Shown here: positions 25,502 through 32,568 of the stretch, in pieces
Layout: each line of letters begins with the position of its first letter
Position numbering within the stretch: the first letter of the stretch is position 1
Source: JAAZIN01 sp964464625
Lineage (GTDB): Bacteria > Bacillota > Dethiobacteria > DTU022
DNA: 64,000 nucleotides
NCBI GenBank assembly: GCA_964464625.1
Contig: CAYXKD010000006.1
Span: 5,863 to 69,862 of the forward strand
Reading direction: 5' to 3'
Made by a program: the position numbers and the translations under genes
The notes under the pieces: model-generated
Database searches by the model: none
The model's input: the letters and a program-made list of their open reading frames with translations, nothing else
What the model was told of the DNA's origin: nothing

Positions 25502-26253
25502 AAGGCCGGCTCAGGCTGGCGCAACCAGCCCCCAGAAAAAAAGGCCGCCTCTCTTTGAAGAGGATTTTAATGATTTTCCTCTTTTTAGGCGCCGCTTTAC
25601 TGATCTTCTGGGCCGGAGAAAATTTTTTCCAGGTGGAGGAGATCACCGTTACCGGTGCTGTGCGCCTCAGTGAAGCGGAGGTGATCTCCTTAAGCGGGAT
25701 TAAAAAGGGGACAGGCCTCCTGCTGCTGTCTGGCGGAAGAGTGGAAAAAAAAGTGGCTTCTCATCCTGCGGTCCGCTCAGTGACAGTTAAAAAGCATCTT
25801 CCGGAAACTGTACGGATCGCTCTGCAGGAGCGGGAAGAGGCAGGCTCCCTTCTTGATCAGCAACGCTTCTGGCTTATCGATGGGGAAGGAGTCCTTTTTG
25901 CGGAACAGACCCTTCCAGCAGAGGGGCTGCCGGTGATTACCGGGGCCACGGCGGCGGAGATCAGCATGGGGGAACCTTTGGACCATGCGGAAAAAAGCGC
26001 AGCTTTACGAATTTTTTTAAAAGCGCTGTTCCAGGTTCCGATGTTGAAGCCGGCGGAATTGAATTTAACCGATCCGCAGGATCTCGTTCTTTATACAGCA
26101 GAGGGATGCATGGTGTTCCTTGGAGACAGTGAAAAAATGACTGAGAAGCTCATTTTGCTCCAGGCTTTTCTGCAGGAGGGCCGGAGAGGCAATTGTCTTG
26201 ATCTGCGTGCGGGAGATCGGCTTGTTGTGGTCTCCGGTAAGAATGGCGAGTAA
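25498..26253 (+). CDS. ftsQ: Cell division protein FtsQ/DivIB
   Basis: A 251-residue single-pass membrane protein: a basic N-terminal tail, one membrane helix (residues 23-41), then a POTRA domain beginning FQVEEITVTGAVRLSEAEV and a beta domain. It forms a complex with FtsL and FtsB/DivIC at the septum and helps activate FtsW and its PBP. TTG 25498 overlaps the murA stop and has GGGAGG upstream. Position before ftsA and ftsZ supports the call. Confidence 0.88.
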   Translation: MKGRLRLAQPAPRKKGRLSLKRILMIFLFLGAALLIFWAGENFFQVEEITVTGAVRLSEAEVISLSGIKKGTGLLLLSGGRVEKKVASHPAVRSVTVKKHLPETVRIALQEREEAGSLLDQQRFWLIDGEGVLFAEQTLPAEGLPVITGATAAEISMGEPLDHAEKSAALRIFLKALFQVPMLKPAELNLTDPQDLVLYTAEGCMVFLGDSEKMTEKLILLQAFLQEGRRGNCLDLRAGDRLVVVSGKNGE

Positions 26254-26263
26254 AAATTTGTCG

Positions 26264-26292
26264 TTGTTAGCGGAAATATGAAGGGGAATAAT
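26264..26292 (+). promoter_or_regulatory. Candidate promoter for ftsA-ftsZ
   Basis: TTGTTA at 26264-26269, a 17-nt spacer and AATAAT at 26287-26292 lie in the 84-nt gap after ftsQ, the largest gap between murB and ftsZ. A separate promoter for ftsAZ is common in Firmicutes. Two positions differ from consensus in the -35 and one in the -10. Confidence 0.4.
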
Positions 26293-26337
26293 TATGCAAT
26301 GTGGAATTGAAAGCAGGAAGGGTAAGGGGGTGTAGAA

Positions 26338-27567
26338 ATGGTTCGAAAAAACTATCTTATTGGTATCGATGTTGGCACAACCCAGGTTCGGGTGATTGTT
26401 GGGGAACCCCGCCCTGATGGCACAGTGAGCATAATCGGCCTGGGGTTGGCACCTTCCGAAGGCCTGAAAAAAGGAATTATTGTGGATCTGGAGTTGACTG
26501 TGGAGGCCATAGTTTCTGCCGCAGCTGAGGCCGAAAGAATGTGCGGTTTCAAAATTGAATCTGCCTGTGTTGGCCTTCCAGGATTGAATACAGAACTTAT
26601 TGGCAACCGCGGCGTGGTGGCGGTGCAATCTACTGATCGGGAGATCAGGGAGGAAGACCTGGAAAGGGTTTTGCAGGCTGCCCGGGTGATTGCTCTTTCT
26701 ATCGATCGGGAAATTGTGGAGGTGATTCCCCGGGAATTCATAGTTGACGGCTATGACGGGATCCGTGATCCTGTTGGCATGCTGGGGGTTCGCCTGGAGG
26801 TTGATGCAATGGTCTTGACAAACCCCATCACCGCACTGCGCAACCTGACCCGGTGCGTTACACGGGCCGGAATCGGTGTGGCGGGTATGGTGTTGCAGCC
26901 CCTGGCCGCTGCTGAGGTCTCGCTGTCCGCTGATGAAAAGGAGCTCGGTGTCTTCCTTATTGACATAGGCGGTGGGACTACGGATATTGCTCTGTTTCAG
27001 CAGGGTAAACTGCAGCAGATTGCTGCATTGCCTGTTGGGGGCGATCACATTACCAGCGACCTTGCTATGGGCTTGCGAACAAGCTTTTTCACAGCAGAAA
27101 GTATAAAGATCGAGCATGGCAGCGCTCTTGCTTCTATGGCATCCGATGATGCTCATATTGAAATCAGCAGTGTTGGCAGCAGGGAGCGCCGGCATGTATC
27201 GCCCAAAGAGATCAGTCGCTATATTGAACCGCGGGTTCAGGAGCTCTTCCAGATTGTTCGTGAAGAGATGATTAAAATGGGTCAGCCCGGGCTTCCTCCT
27301 GCAGGAGCGGTGTTTACCGGCGGTGTTTCCCAGATGAGCGGGCTCATCGACCTGGCTTCTCTCTACTTTGAAAGCAATCAGGTGCGGCAGGCGGAATATG
27401 ATTACGTGGGTATTCAGAATCCCATCTATACCAATGCCGCGGGTTTGCTCTACTACGCATACCGGCATCAACCCAGGTTGTACCAGGAGAGGGCAGGGGG
27501 CGGGCATAAAGCGAAACCGGGTTTATGGAAAAGAGCCAAAGACTGGCTGAACGAATTTATAGAATAA
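26338..27567 (+). CDS. ftsA: Cell division protein FtsA
   Basis: A 409-residue actin-like ATPase that tethers FtsZ filaments to the membrane. The phosphate-1 motif IGIDVGTTQVRVIV, the phosphate-2 region LIDIGGGTTDIALF and the adenosine motif VFTGGVSQMSGL are present, and the SHS2-like 1C domain follows phosphate-1. It ends in an amphipathic helix (GLWKRAKDWLNEFIE), the membrane anchor. ATG 26338 is preceded by AAGGGGG. ftsZ follows after 35 nt. Confidence 0.95.
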   Translation: MVRKNYLIGIDVGTTQVRVIVGEPRPDGTVSIIGLGLAPSEGLKKGIIVDLELTVEAIVSAAAEAERMCGFKIESACVGLPGLNTELIGNRGVVAVQSTDREIREEDLERVLQAARVIALSIDREIVEVIPREFIVDGYDGIRDPVGMLGVRLEVDAMVLTNPITALRNLTRCVTRAGIGVAGMVLQPLAAAEVSLSADEKELGVFLIDIGGGTTDIALFQQGKLQQIAALPVGGDHITSDLAMGLRTSFFTAESIKIEHGSALASMASDDAHIEISSVGSRERRHVSPKEISRYIEPRVQELFQIVREEMIKMGQPGLPPAGAVFTGGVSQMSGLIDLASLYFESNQVRQAEYDYVGIQNPIYTNAAGLLYYAYRHQPRLYQERAGGGHKAKPGLWKRAKDWLNEFIE

Positions 27568-27602
27568 AAGGTGCGATCCTCTGAAGGAGGTGCTCAGGAA
27601 AG

Positions 27603-28697
27603 ATGATTGAATTTGACAATGAAAAGTCCCAGTTCACCTCTATTAAGGTTGTCGGCATCGGCGGCGGCGGCAACAATGCCGTCAACCGGATGATCGGCGC
27701 CGGCTTAAAAGGTGTTGAGTTTATTACAGTAAACACAGATGCCCAGGCACTGCACCTGGTGAATTCGGGCGTTAAGTTGCAGATTGGCGAAAAATTGACC
27801 AAGGGGCTGGGCGCCGGAGCCAACCCGGAGATCGGCCGGCAGGCTGCCGAAGAGAGCCGTGAGCTTATCGAGGACAACCTGCGCGGAGCAGATATGATAT
27901 TCCTGACCGCCGGTATGGGCGGCGGCACCGGAACGGGAGCTACGCCGGTAATTGCCGAGGTGGCCCGGGAGCTCGACGCTTCTCCCCTGAAACGACCCCT
28001 TGTAGTCGGTGTTGTCACGAAGCCCTTCAGCTTTGAAGGGCGCAAACGGCAGCGGCAGGCTGAAGAGGGGATTGCTATACTTCAGGAGAAAGTCGATACA
28101 CTGATTACCATTCCCAATGATCGCCTTTTTCAGGTTATCGAGAAACGGACACCAATCCTGGAGGCATTTCGTGTTGTTGATGATGTACTCCGCCAGGCGG
28201 TACAAAGCATTTCCGATCTCATTGCAGTTCCCGGATTGATCAACCTTGATTTTGCAGATATCCGCACGATCATGTCTGAAACGGGTCCGGCCCTCATGGG
28301 TGTGGGTGAAGGCAGCGGTGACAATCGCACTGCCGAGGCGGCAAAAGCGGCTACAAACAGCCCCCTGCTGGAAACATCCATTGAAGGAGCCACAGGCTTG
28401 CTCATCAATGTGAGCGGCGGACCCGACCTGGGACTATTTGAGGTACAGGAAGCGGCCGATATTGCAGGCAACTCCATAGACCCCAATGCTGTAATTATAT
28501 TCGGAGCGACTATTGATGAGGAGTTGCAGGAGAGAGTCCGGGTGACCGTCATCGCTACAGGTTTCAAAAGGAAGCGCCAGGTTCACCAGCAGGCTTTCCA
28601 GGAGCTGGGCTATAGCGATTATGCCCGCGGCAGGGATATCGACCGCCCCGCCTGGTCTCGCTTCCGGGAGCAGGAAGACGAAACAGGTGACAATTGA
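27603..28697 (+). CDS. ftsZ: Cell division protein FtsZ
   Basis: A 364-residue tubulin-like GTPase that forms the Z-ring. Visible are the N-terminal VVGIGGGGNNAVNRMI, the tubulin signature GGGTGTGATPV and the T7 loop region NLDFADIRTIM. After the globular domain (ending near residue 315) there is only a short linker and a C-terminal peptide around DIDRPAWSRF that would bind FtsA and other partners. AAGGAGG lies upstream of ATG 27603. A strong terminator follows. Confidence 0.97.
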   Translation: MIEFDNEKSQFTSIKVVGIGGGGNNAVNRMIGAGLKGVEFITVNTDAQALHLVNSGVKLQIGEKLTKGLGAGANPEIGRQAAEESRELIEDNLRGADMIFLTAGMGGGTGTGATPVIAEVARELDASPLKRPLVVGVVTKPFSFEGRKRQRQAEEGIAILQEKVDTLITIPNDRLFQVIEKRTPILEAFRVVDDVLRQAVQSISDLIAVPGLINLDFADIRTIMSETGPALMGVGEGSGDNRTAEAAKAATNSPLLETSIEGATGLLINVSGGPDLGLFEVQEAADIAGNSIDPNAVIIFGATIDEELQERVRVTVIATGFKRKRQVHQQAFQELGYSDYARGRDIDRPAWSRFREQEDETGDN

Positions 28698-28723
28698 AAT
28701 ATTAAGCAGCAAACAACTTTATC

Positions 28724-28758
28724 AAAAAACTTCCCTGAGTGAACGGGGAAGTTTTTTT
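28724..28758 (+). terminator. Terminator at the end of the dcw cluster
   Basis: AAAAAACTTCCC (28724-28735) pairs with GGGAAGTTTTTT (28746-28757), followed by one more T. The flanking A and T runs make it work in both directions. It closes the ftsAZ transcript before spoIIGA. Confidence 0.88.
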
Positions 28759-28790
28759 GTCAGAATCTTTGCCCTTGATGATGCCAAAGA

Positions 28791-28824
28791 GCGACAGACT
28801 TCTGTGCTCCCTTCCCTTATAGTA
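28791..28824 (+). promoter_or_regulatory. Candidate spoIIG-type promoter with 22-bp spacing
   Basis: GCGACA (28791-28796) and TATAGT (28819-28824) are 22 bp apart. The Bacillus spoIIG promoter is known for a 22-bp spacing and Spo0A boxes overlapping the -35. Here the -35 region read on the other strand is TGTCGC, close to the Spo0A core TGTCGAA. Both matches are imperfect, so this is a suggestion. Confidence 0.35.
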
Positions 28825-28889
28825 GGGCATATCCAGGGTGGTCTGTTCATATATTTATAAGAACAAGCCCCTCATGCAGGGGGTGTGAA

Positions 28890-29762
28890 ATGTATCTTGA
28901 CCTTCTTTTTTTCCTCAATCTGCTGGTGCATTATTTCCTTCTTCTTTTTACGGCAAAGCTTTTCCACCGTGAAACAGCTTTCGGGAGGCTGCTGGCAGGT
29001 GCGGCAATTGGGGCTCTGGCAATCCTGGTCCTGCCTTTTCCACATTCTCCGGTGCTGGCTGCCGCATTAATACTGGCGGCGCCGCTGCTCATGGTGCTCA
29101 CTGCATTCTGGCCGCTGCGACCGCTGGAGATATTCTATTTTTGGGGCGCTTTTTTTGTTGCTTCTTTTGTTGTTGCCGGAGCCCTTGGCGCTTTGCTGAA
29201 CTTTAATGGGCCCCGTCAAATATTTTCTTCGCCAATGGGTATATTTATAATTTTTGGCGTCTCCATCCTGCTTTACCTGCTCCTTGGCCTGCTGAGGCCC
29301 TTTCGTGAGGATAAGAAATGGCAGAAGATCTTGCGGGTGGATCTCCAGGTGGTCTGGCAGGGAAAAGAGAAAAGCTTTCCGGCTTTTTTGGATACCGGCA
29401 ACCGGCTGCGTGATCCCTTCTCCAGTCTTCCCGTGATTTTAGTTGACTACCGCAGTCTGGAGGGAATGCTGCCATCGCAGGTCTTTCACTGCCTTGCCGA
29501 GGAGGGGTCAGAGTCGTGGAGCGCACTGGAGAGGCTCTCTGATCCGGCGCTGGCACGGTGTTTTACTCTTATTCCCTGCCGGGGGGTGGGCCGCAAGGGT
29601 GAAATCCTGCTTGGCTTCAAGCCGGACAGGGTTGAATATTTTAAAAACGGACAGATCAGGCCTCTTGGATCCCAGGTTTTTATCGCATTAAGCCGCCGCG
29701 GATTTGGTCCGACAGCAGAATATAGAGCACTGCTGCCGCCGGAGCTGCTCCGCGCGGGCTAG
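28890..29762 (+). CDS. spoIIGA: Sigma-E processing protease SpoIIGA
   Basis: A 290-residue protein with five N-terminal membrane helices (residues 1-135) and a cytoplasmic aspartic-protease-like domain. The catalytic FLDTGNRLRDP is visible with Asp near residue 168. SpoIIGA cleaves pro-sigma-E in the mother cell after a signal from the forespore (SpoIIR). It lies just before sigE, the standard arrangement, 25 nt apart. ATG 28890 is preceded by AGGGGG, which lies in a small hairpin (CCCCT 28868-28872 / AGGGG 28878-28882), so translation may be tempered. Confidence 0.93.
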   Translation: MYLDLLFFLNLLVHYFLLLFTAKLFHRETAFGRLLAGAAIGALAILVLPFPHSPVLAAALILAAPLLMVLTAFWPLRPLEIFYFWGAFFVASFVVAGALGALLNFNGPRQIFSSPMGIFIIFGVSILLYLLLGLLRPFREDKKWQKILRVDLQVVWQGKEKSFPAFLDTGNRLRDPFSSLPVILVDYRSLEGMLPSQVFHCLAEEGSESWSALERLSDPALARCFTLIPCRGVGRKGEILLGFKPDRVEYFKNGQIRPLGSQVFIALSRRGFGPTAEYRALLPPELLRAG

Positions 29763-29787
29763 TTTTATTAAAAATGGAGGTGACTTG

Positions 29788-30519
29788 ATGAAAAAGAAAA
29801 AATTTCGCCCGCTTATCTTAAAGCTCGCTCTTTTGCGGCTGAGGCGCTTTCTGGGTCTTGATTATCTGGATTATATCTATTATGTCACCAGCAGTGAAGC
29901 GCTGCCCCCGCCGCTCAGCCTTGAAGAGGAGGGCTTTCTGCTGGATAAGCTGAAGAAGGGGGATGGAGCTGTCCGCACCGTTCTCATCGAGCGCAATCTA
30001 CGGCTTGTTGTCTATATCGCCAGGAAATTTGAAAACACGGGTGTCACCATCGATGATCTCGTCTCCATCGGGACAATCGGCCTTATAAAGGCGGTGAACA
30101 CCTTTGATCCGCATAAGAACATCAAGCTGGCTACCTATGCCTCAAAATGTATTGAGAATGAGATTCTCATGTTTCTAAGGCGTAACAACCGGGTGCGCAG
30201 CGAGATCTCCTTTGACGAACCGCTGAATGTGGATTGGGACGGTAATGAGCTGCTTCTCTCCGACGTCCTCGGCACTGAAGGGGACCTTGTTTTAAAGAAT
30301 ATTGAAGCTGAGGTTGAGCGAAAACTGCTTTACCTGGCCATGGAGAAGCTGAGCTACCGGGAGCGGCGGATCATGGAGCTTCGTTTCGGTCTTGTGAGCG
30401 GTGTGGAGAAAACACAGAAGGAGGTTGCCGAACTGCTGGGGATTTCGCAATCCTATATATCCAGGCTGGAAAAACGAATTATCAAAAGATTACAGCGAGA
30501 AATTCGGAAGATGGAATAG
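29788..30519 (+). CDS. sigE: RNA polymerase sporulation sigma factor sigma-E (pro-form)
   Basis: A 243-residue sigma-70 family member that directs early mother-cell transcription. It starts with a basic, hydrophobic pro-sequence (MKKKKFRPLILKLALLRLRR) that keeps it inactive at the membrane until SpoIIGA cuts it. Region 2 includes NLRLVVYIARKFENTG and GTIGLIKAVNTFDP; region 4 ends in a helix-turn-helix (TQKEVAELLGISQSYISRLEK). An open frame extends to 29704, but ATG 29788 with GGAGGTG matches the family start. sigG follows. Confidence 0.96.
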   Translation: MKKKKFRPLILKLALLRLRRFLGLDYLDYIYYVTSSEALPPPLSLEEEGFLLDKLKKGDGAVRTVLIERNLRLVVYIARKFENTGVTIDDLVSIGTIGLIKAVNTFDPHKNIKLATYASKCIENEILMFLRRNNRVRSEISFDEPLNVDWDGNELLLSDVLGTEGDLVLKNIEAEVERKLLYLAMEKLSYRERRIMELRFGLVSGVEKTQKEVAELLGISQSYISRLEKRIIKRLQREIRKME

Positions 30520-30538
30520 ACAGGCAACTACCGCTTCA

Positions 30539-30566
30539 GTATAAAAGGAGCCGCCAGGGAGATACT
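30539..30566 (+). promoter_or_regulatory. Candidate sigma-F promoter for sigG
   Basis: GTATA (30539-30543) and GGAGATACT (30558-30566) fit the Bacillus sigma-F pattern GYATA and GGNNANANT, with a 14-nt spacer. spoIIIG (sigG) is known to be transcribed by sigma-F in the forespore. The site lies in the 83-nt gap after sigE, about 37 nt before the sigG start. Confidence 0.55.
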
Positions 30567-30602
30567 CTAGTTATCTCTTAAACAGCTGCAAGGGGCGAAA
30601 AA

Positions 30603-31373
30603 ATGAACAAGGTGGAAATTTGTGGCGTAAATACGTCCAAGCTTCCAGTTCTAAAGAACAAGATCATGAGGCAGCTTTTTGAGGCGATGCAGAAAGGAGA
30701 TGGGTCGGCAAGAGAAAAACTGATCAGCGGTAACCTGCGACTGGTTCTTAGCGTAATCCAGCGATTCAACAACCGTGGTGAATATGTGGATGATCTCTTC
30801 CAGGTGGGCTGCATCGGTCTGATCAAAGCCATCGATAATTTTGATCTGACGCAGAATGTCAAGTTTTCCACCTATGCAGTTCCCATGATTATTGGGGAAA
30901 TCCGGCGCTACCTCAGGGATAACAACCTTATCCGGGTAAGCCGCTCCCTGCGCGACATTGCTTATAAGGTTTTGCAGGTAAGGGATGTGTTGGCTAACAG
31001 GTTCTCCCGGGAGCCATCCATCAATGAAATTGCATCAGAACTGGATCTGGGATCTGAAGAGATTGTCAGCGCTCTGGATGCCATACAGGAGCCTCTCTCT
31101 CTATTTGAACCGATTTACCATGACGGTGGGGATCCTATCTTTGTCATGGATCAGATCAGCGATGAGAAAAACAATGATGAGCGCTGGCTGGAGATCCTGG
31201 CAATCAAAGAAGCCATGACCAGGCTTAATGAACGGGAAAAAATGATTTTGACGATGCGTTTTTACAGGGGAAAAACGCAGATGGAGGTAGCCGATGAAAT
31301 CGGCATCTCGCAGGCCCAGGTCTCGCGCCTGGAAAAAGCCGCCCTAGGCCATTTGCGAAAACACGTTCAGTAA
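30603..31373 (+). CDS. sigG: RNA polymerase sporulation sigma factor sigma-G
   Basis: A 256-residue forespore sigma factor. The N-terminus NKVEICGVNTSKLPVL is a sigma-G signature. Region 2 (NLRLVLSVIQRFNNRGEYVDDLFQVG, then FSTYAVPMIIGEIRRYLRD), region 3 and region 4 (KTQMEVADEIGISQAQVSRLEK) are complete. It acts after engulfment to switch on late forespore genes. ATG 30603 follows AAGGGG. The spoIIGA-sigE-sigG order is that of Bacillus and most clostridia. Confidence 0.96.
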   Translation: MNKVEICGVNTSKLPVLKNKIMRQLFEAMQKGDGSAREKLISGNLRLVLSVIQRFNNRGEYVDDLFQVGCIGLIKAIDNFDLTQNVKFSTYAVPMIIGEIRRYLRDNNLIRVSRSLRDIAYKVLQVRDVLANRFSREPSINEIASELDLGSEEIVSALDAIQEPLSLFEPIYHDGGDPIFVMDQISDEKNNDERWLEILAIKEAMTRLNEREKMILTMRFYRGKTQMEVADEIGISQAQVSRLEKAALGHLRKHVQ

Positions 31374-31405
31374 AAACAGCTTCAGACCGATGATAATACG
31401 GTTTA

Positions 31406-31448
31406 AAATACTTACTCCGGTGCCTGTCTGACACCGGAGTAAGTATTT
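31406..31448. repeat. 17-bp inverted repeat, second GGTGCC-type hairpin
   Basis: Arms 31406-31422 and 31432-31448 are perfect complements with the loop CCTGTCTGA. The top of the stem and loop (GGTGCCTGTCTGACACC) resembles the hairpin after dtd. No T-run follows beyond the stem's own ATTT end, but it could stop sigG transcription. Confidence 0.65.
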
Positions 31449-31529
31449 GTGCCGCAAAAGTTGTTTGAATTGCGCTGAAAGAGCTGGGGGATTATAATGA
31501 ACTAAAGAAAAGCCGGGAGGAGGACCCTT

Positions 31530-31769
31530 TTGATTAGAATAAGCGAATTGCGGGAACGCGATGTGGTCAATGTAAATGACGGTCGCAGGTTGGGGATGAT
31601 CAAAGATCTGGAGCTTGATCTGGAGAAGGGTACCGTTAAAGCGATCATTGTTCCCGCTGCAGGTGGCGTATGGGGGAAATTCTCCCGGGCTAAAGATTAT
31701 CTTATACCCTGGGAGAAAATAGTCAAAATTGGCGTTGATACCATTCTTGTGGATCACCCTGTGGATTAG
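31530..31769 (+). CDS. YlmC/YmxH-family PRC-barrel protein
   Basis: A 79-residue PRC-barrel protein of the YlmC/YmxH group, common in sporulating Firmicutes; its biochemical role is not established. The fold is recognisable from ISELRERDVVNVNDGRRLG, ELDLEKGTVKAIIVP and DYLIPWEKIVKIGVDTILV. TTG 31530 follows GGGAGGAGG. It lies after sigG and before nrdR, as the ylmC homolog often does in this part of clostridial genomes. A TATAAT at 31493-31498 with a poor -35 may be its promoter. Confidence 0.85.
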   Translation: MIRISELRERDVVNVNDGRRLGMIKDLELDLEKGTVKAIIVPAAGGVWGKFSRAKDYLIPWEKIVKIGVDTILVDHPVD

Positions 31770-31908
31770 GGGCATAAAGCCGGAAGGGAGAATCCGAAAA
31801 CCTGCTATTGTTTTTGCTGAAGAAACACCGCATTGTCATTTCCATGAACGCATTTCGCCTTGTATCTTGACAGGTAAAATGGATTTGATTATCTGTAAAA
31901 ACTAGCTT

Positions 31909-31948
31909 TTCAAGACCTGACCCCGGTTGGTTGTTATCAGCTGGGGTC
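31909..31948. repeat. Inverted copy of the GGGGTCAGGTCTTGAA element
   Basis: Positions 31909-31924 are the exact reverse complement of the 16-base start of the repeat found twice after rsmB (63528 and 63569). GACCCC (31919-31924) can pair with GGGGTC (31943-31948), giving a small hairpin. The 300-nt gap 31770-32069 otherwise holds only the nrdR promoter region. Confidence 0.55.
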
Positions 31949-32007
31949 CTTTAAATTGCTCGAATTGTCCGGGATGGGTAAATTTCGGGAATTAGAGGAT
32001 TTCGCGC

Positions 32008-32037
32008 TTTACATTACTAGATGTTGTGCTATATAAT
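32008..32037 (+). promoter_or_regulatory. Promoter of the nrdR-nrdD-nrdG operon
   Basis: TTTACA (32008-32013), an 18-nt spacer and a perfect TATAAT (32032-32037). Transcription would begin near 32044. The two NrdR boxes overlap the spacer and the start site. Confidence 0.7.
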
Positions 32038-32060
32038 ACTGGCAACACAACATGTAGGGT
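32014..32060 (+). promoter_or_regulatory. Pair of NrdR boxes
   Basis: Against the NrdR-box consensus acaCwAtATaTwGtgt, 32014-32029 matches at 11 of 16 positions and 32045-32060 (ACACAACATGTAGGGT) at 13 of 16. Their starts are 31 bp apart, three helical turns, which is the usual spacing. Box 1 lies between -35 and -10 and box 2 over the start site, so NrdR would repress its own operon when dATP is high. Confidence 0.7.
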
Positions 32061-32069
32061 GTCGGAGCG

Positions 32070-32564
32070 ATGAAATGTCCTTACTGCGGCACGCAGGATA
32101 GCCGGGTTCTCGATTCCCGGGTCACCCGGGAGGGCGCCTCAATCAGGCGGCGGCGGGAATGCAACGGCTGTGCAAACCGCTTTTCTACAATGGAAAGAAT
32201 TGAAGAGGAGCCGCTCGTTGTGATAAAGCGCGACGGGCGGCGGGAACTCTTTGACGGCAACAAGGTTCTGCGGGGGCTGCTCCTGGCAGGGAGGAAACGC
32301 AATATTCCCCTTGCAAGATGGCAGCAACTGGTGGAGCAGCTGGAACAGGAGCTGCACAGCAGTTACTCCAGGGAGATTGACACCGGCGAGATCGGTGAGT
32401 TCGTGTTGGAGAGGCTGCGGCAGATCGACGAAGTGGCATATGTCCGCTTCGCTTCTGTTTATCGCCAGTTCCCTGATGTGGAAACTTTTAAAATCGAACT
32501 GGAGAGAATGCTTCGGCTAAAAGAGGGTAAAAAGCCGCCGGAAGCGGGCAAAAGGGAGGAGTAG
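32070..32564 (+). CDS. nrdR: Transcriptional repressor NrdR
   Basis: A 164-residue regulator of ribonucleotide reductase genes. The zinc ribbon has CPYCG near the start and a second Cys pair around RRRECNGCANRF; the ATP-cone domain follows (VVIKRDGRRELFDGNKVLRG), which senses ATP/dATP. It sits directly upstream of nrdD, 4 nt apart, behind its own boxes, so it most likely controls the operon it belongs to. Confidence 0.96.
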   Translation: MKCPYCGTQDSRVLDSRVTREGASIRRRRECNGCANRFSTMERIEEEPLVVIKRDGRRELFDGNKVLRGLLLAGRKRNIPLARWQQLVEQLEQELHSSYSREIDTGEIGEFVLERLRQIDEVAYVRFASVYRQFPDVETFKIELERMLRLKEGKKPPEAGKREE

Positions 32565-32568
32565 GGCA

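Noticed and set aside
28752..28766. TTTGTCAGAA after the ftsZ terminator as a Spo0A box
   Set aside because: It departs from the core TGTCGAA by an inserted base and overlaps the terminator T-run.
31867..31895. TTGACA at 31867 as a promoter for nrdR
   Set aside because: The -10 at 17 nt is TATCTG, a poor match, and the TTTACA/TATAAT pair with NrdR boxes is far better.
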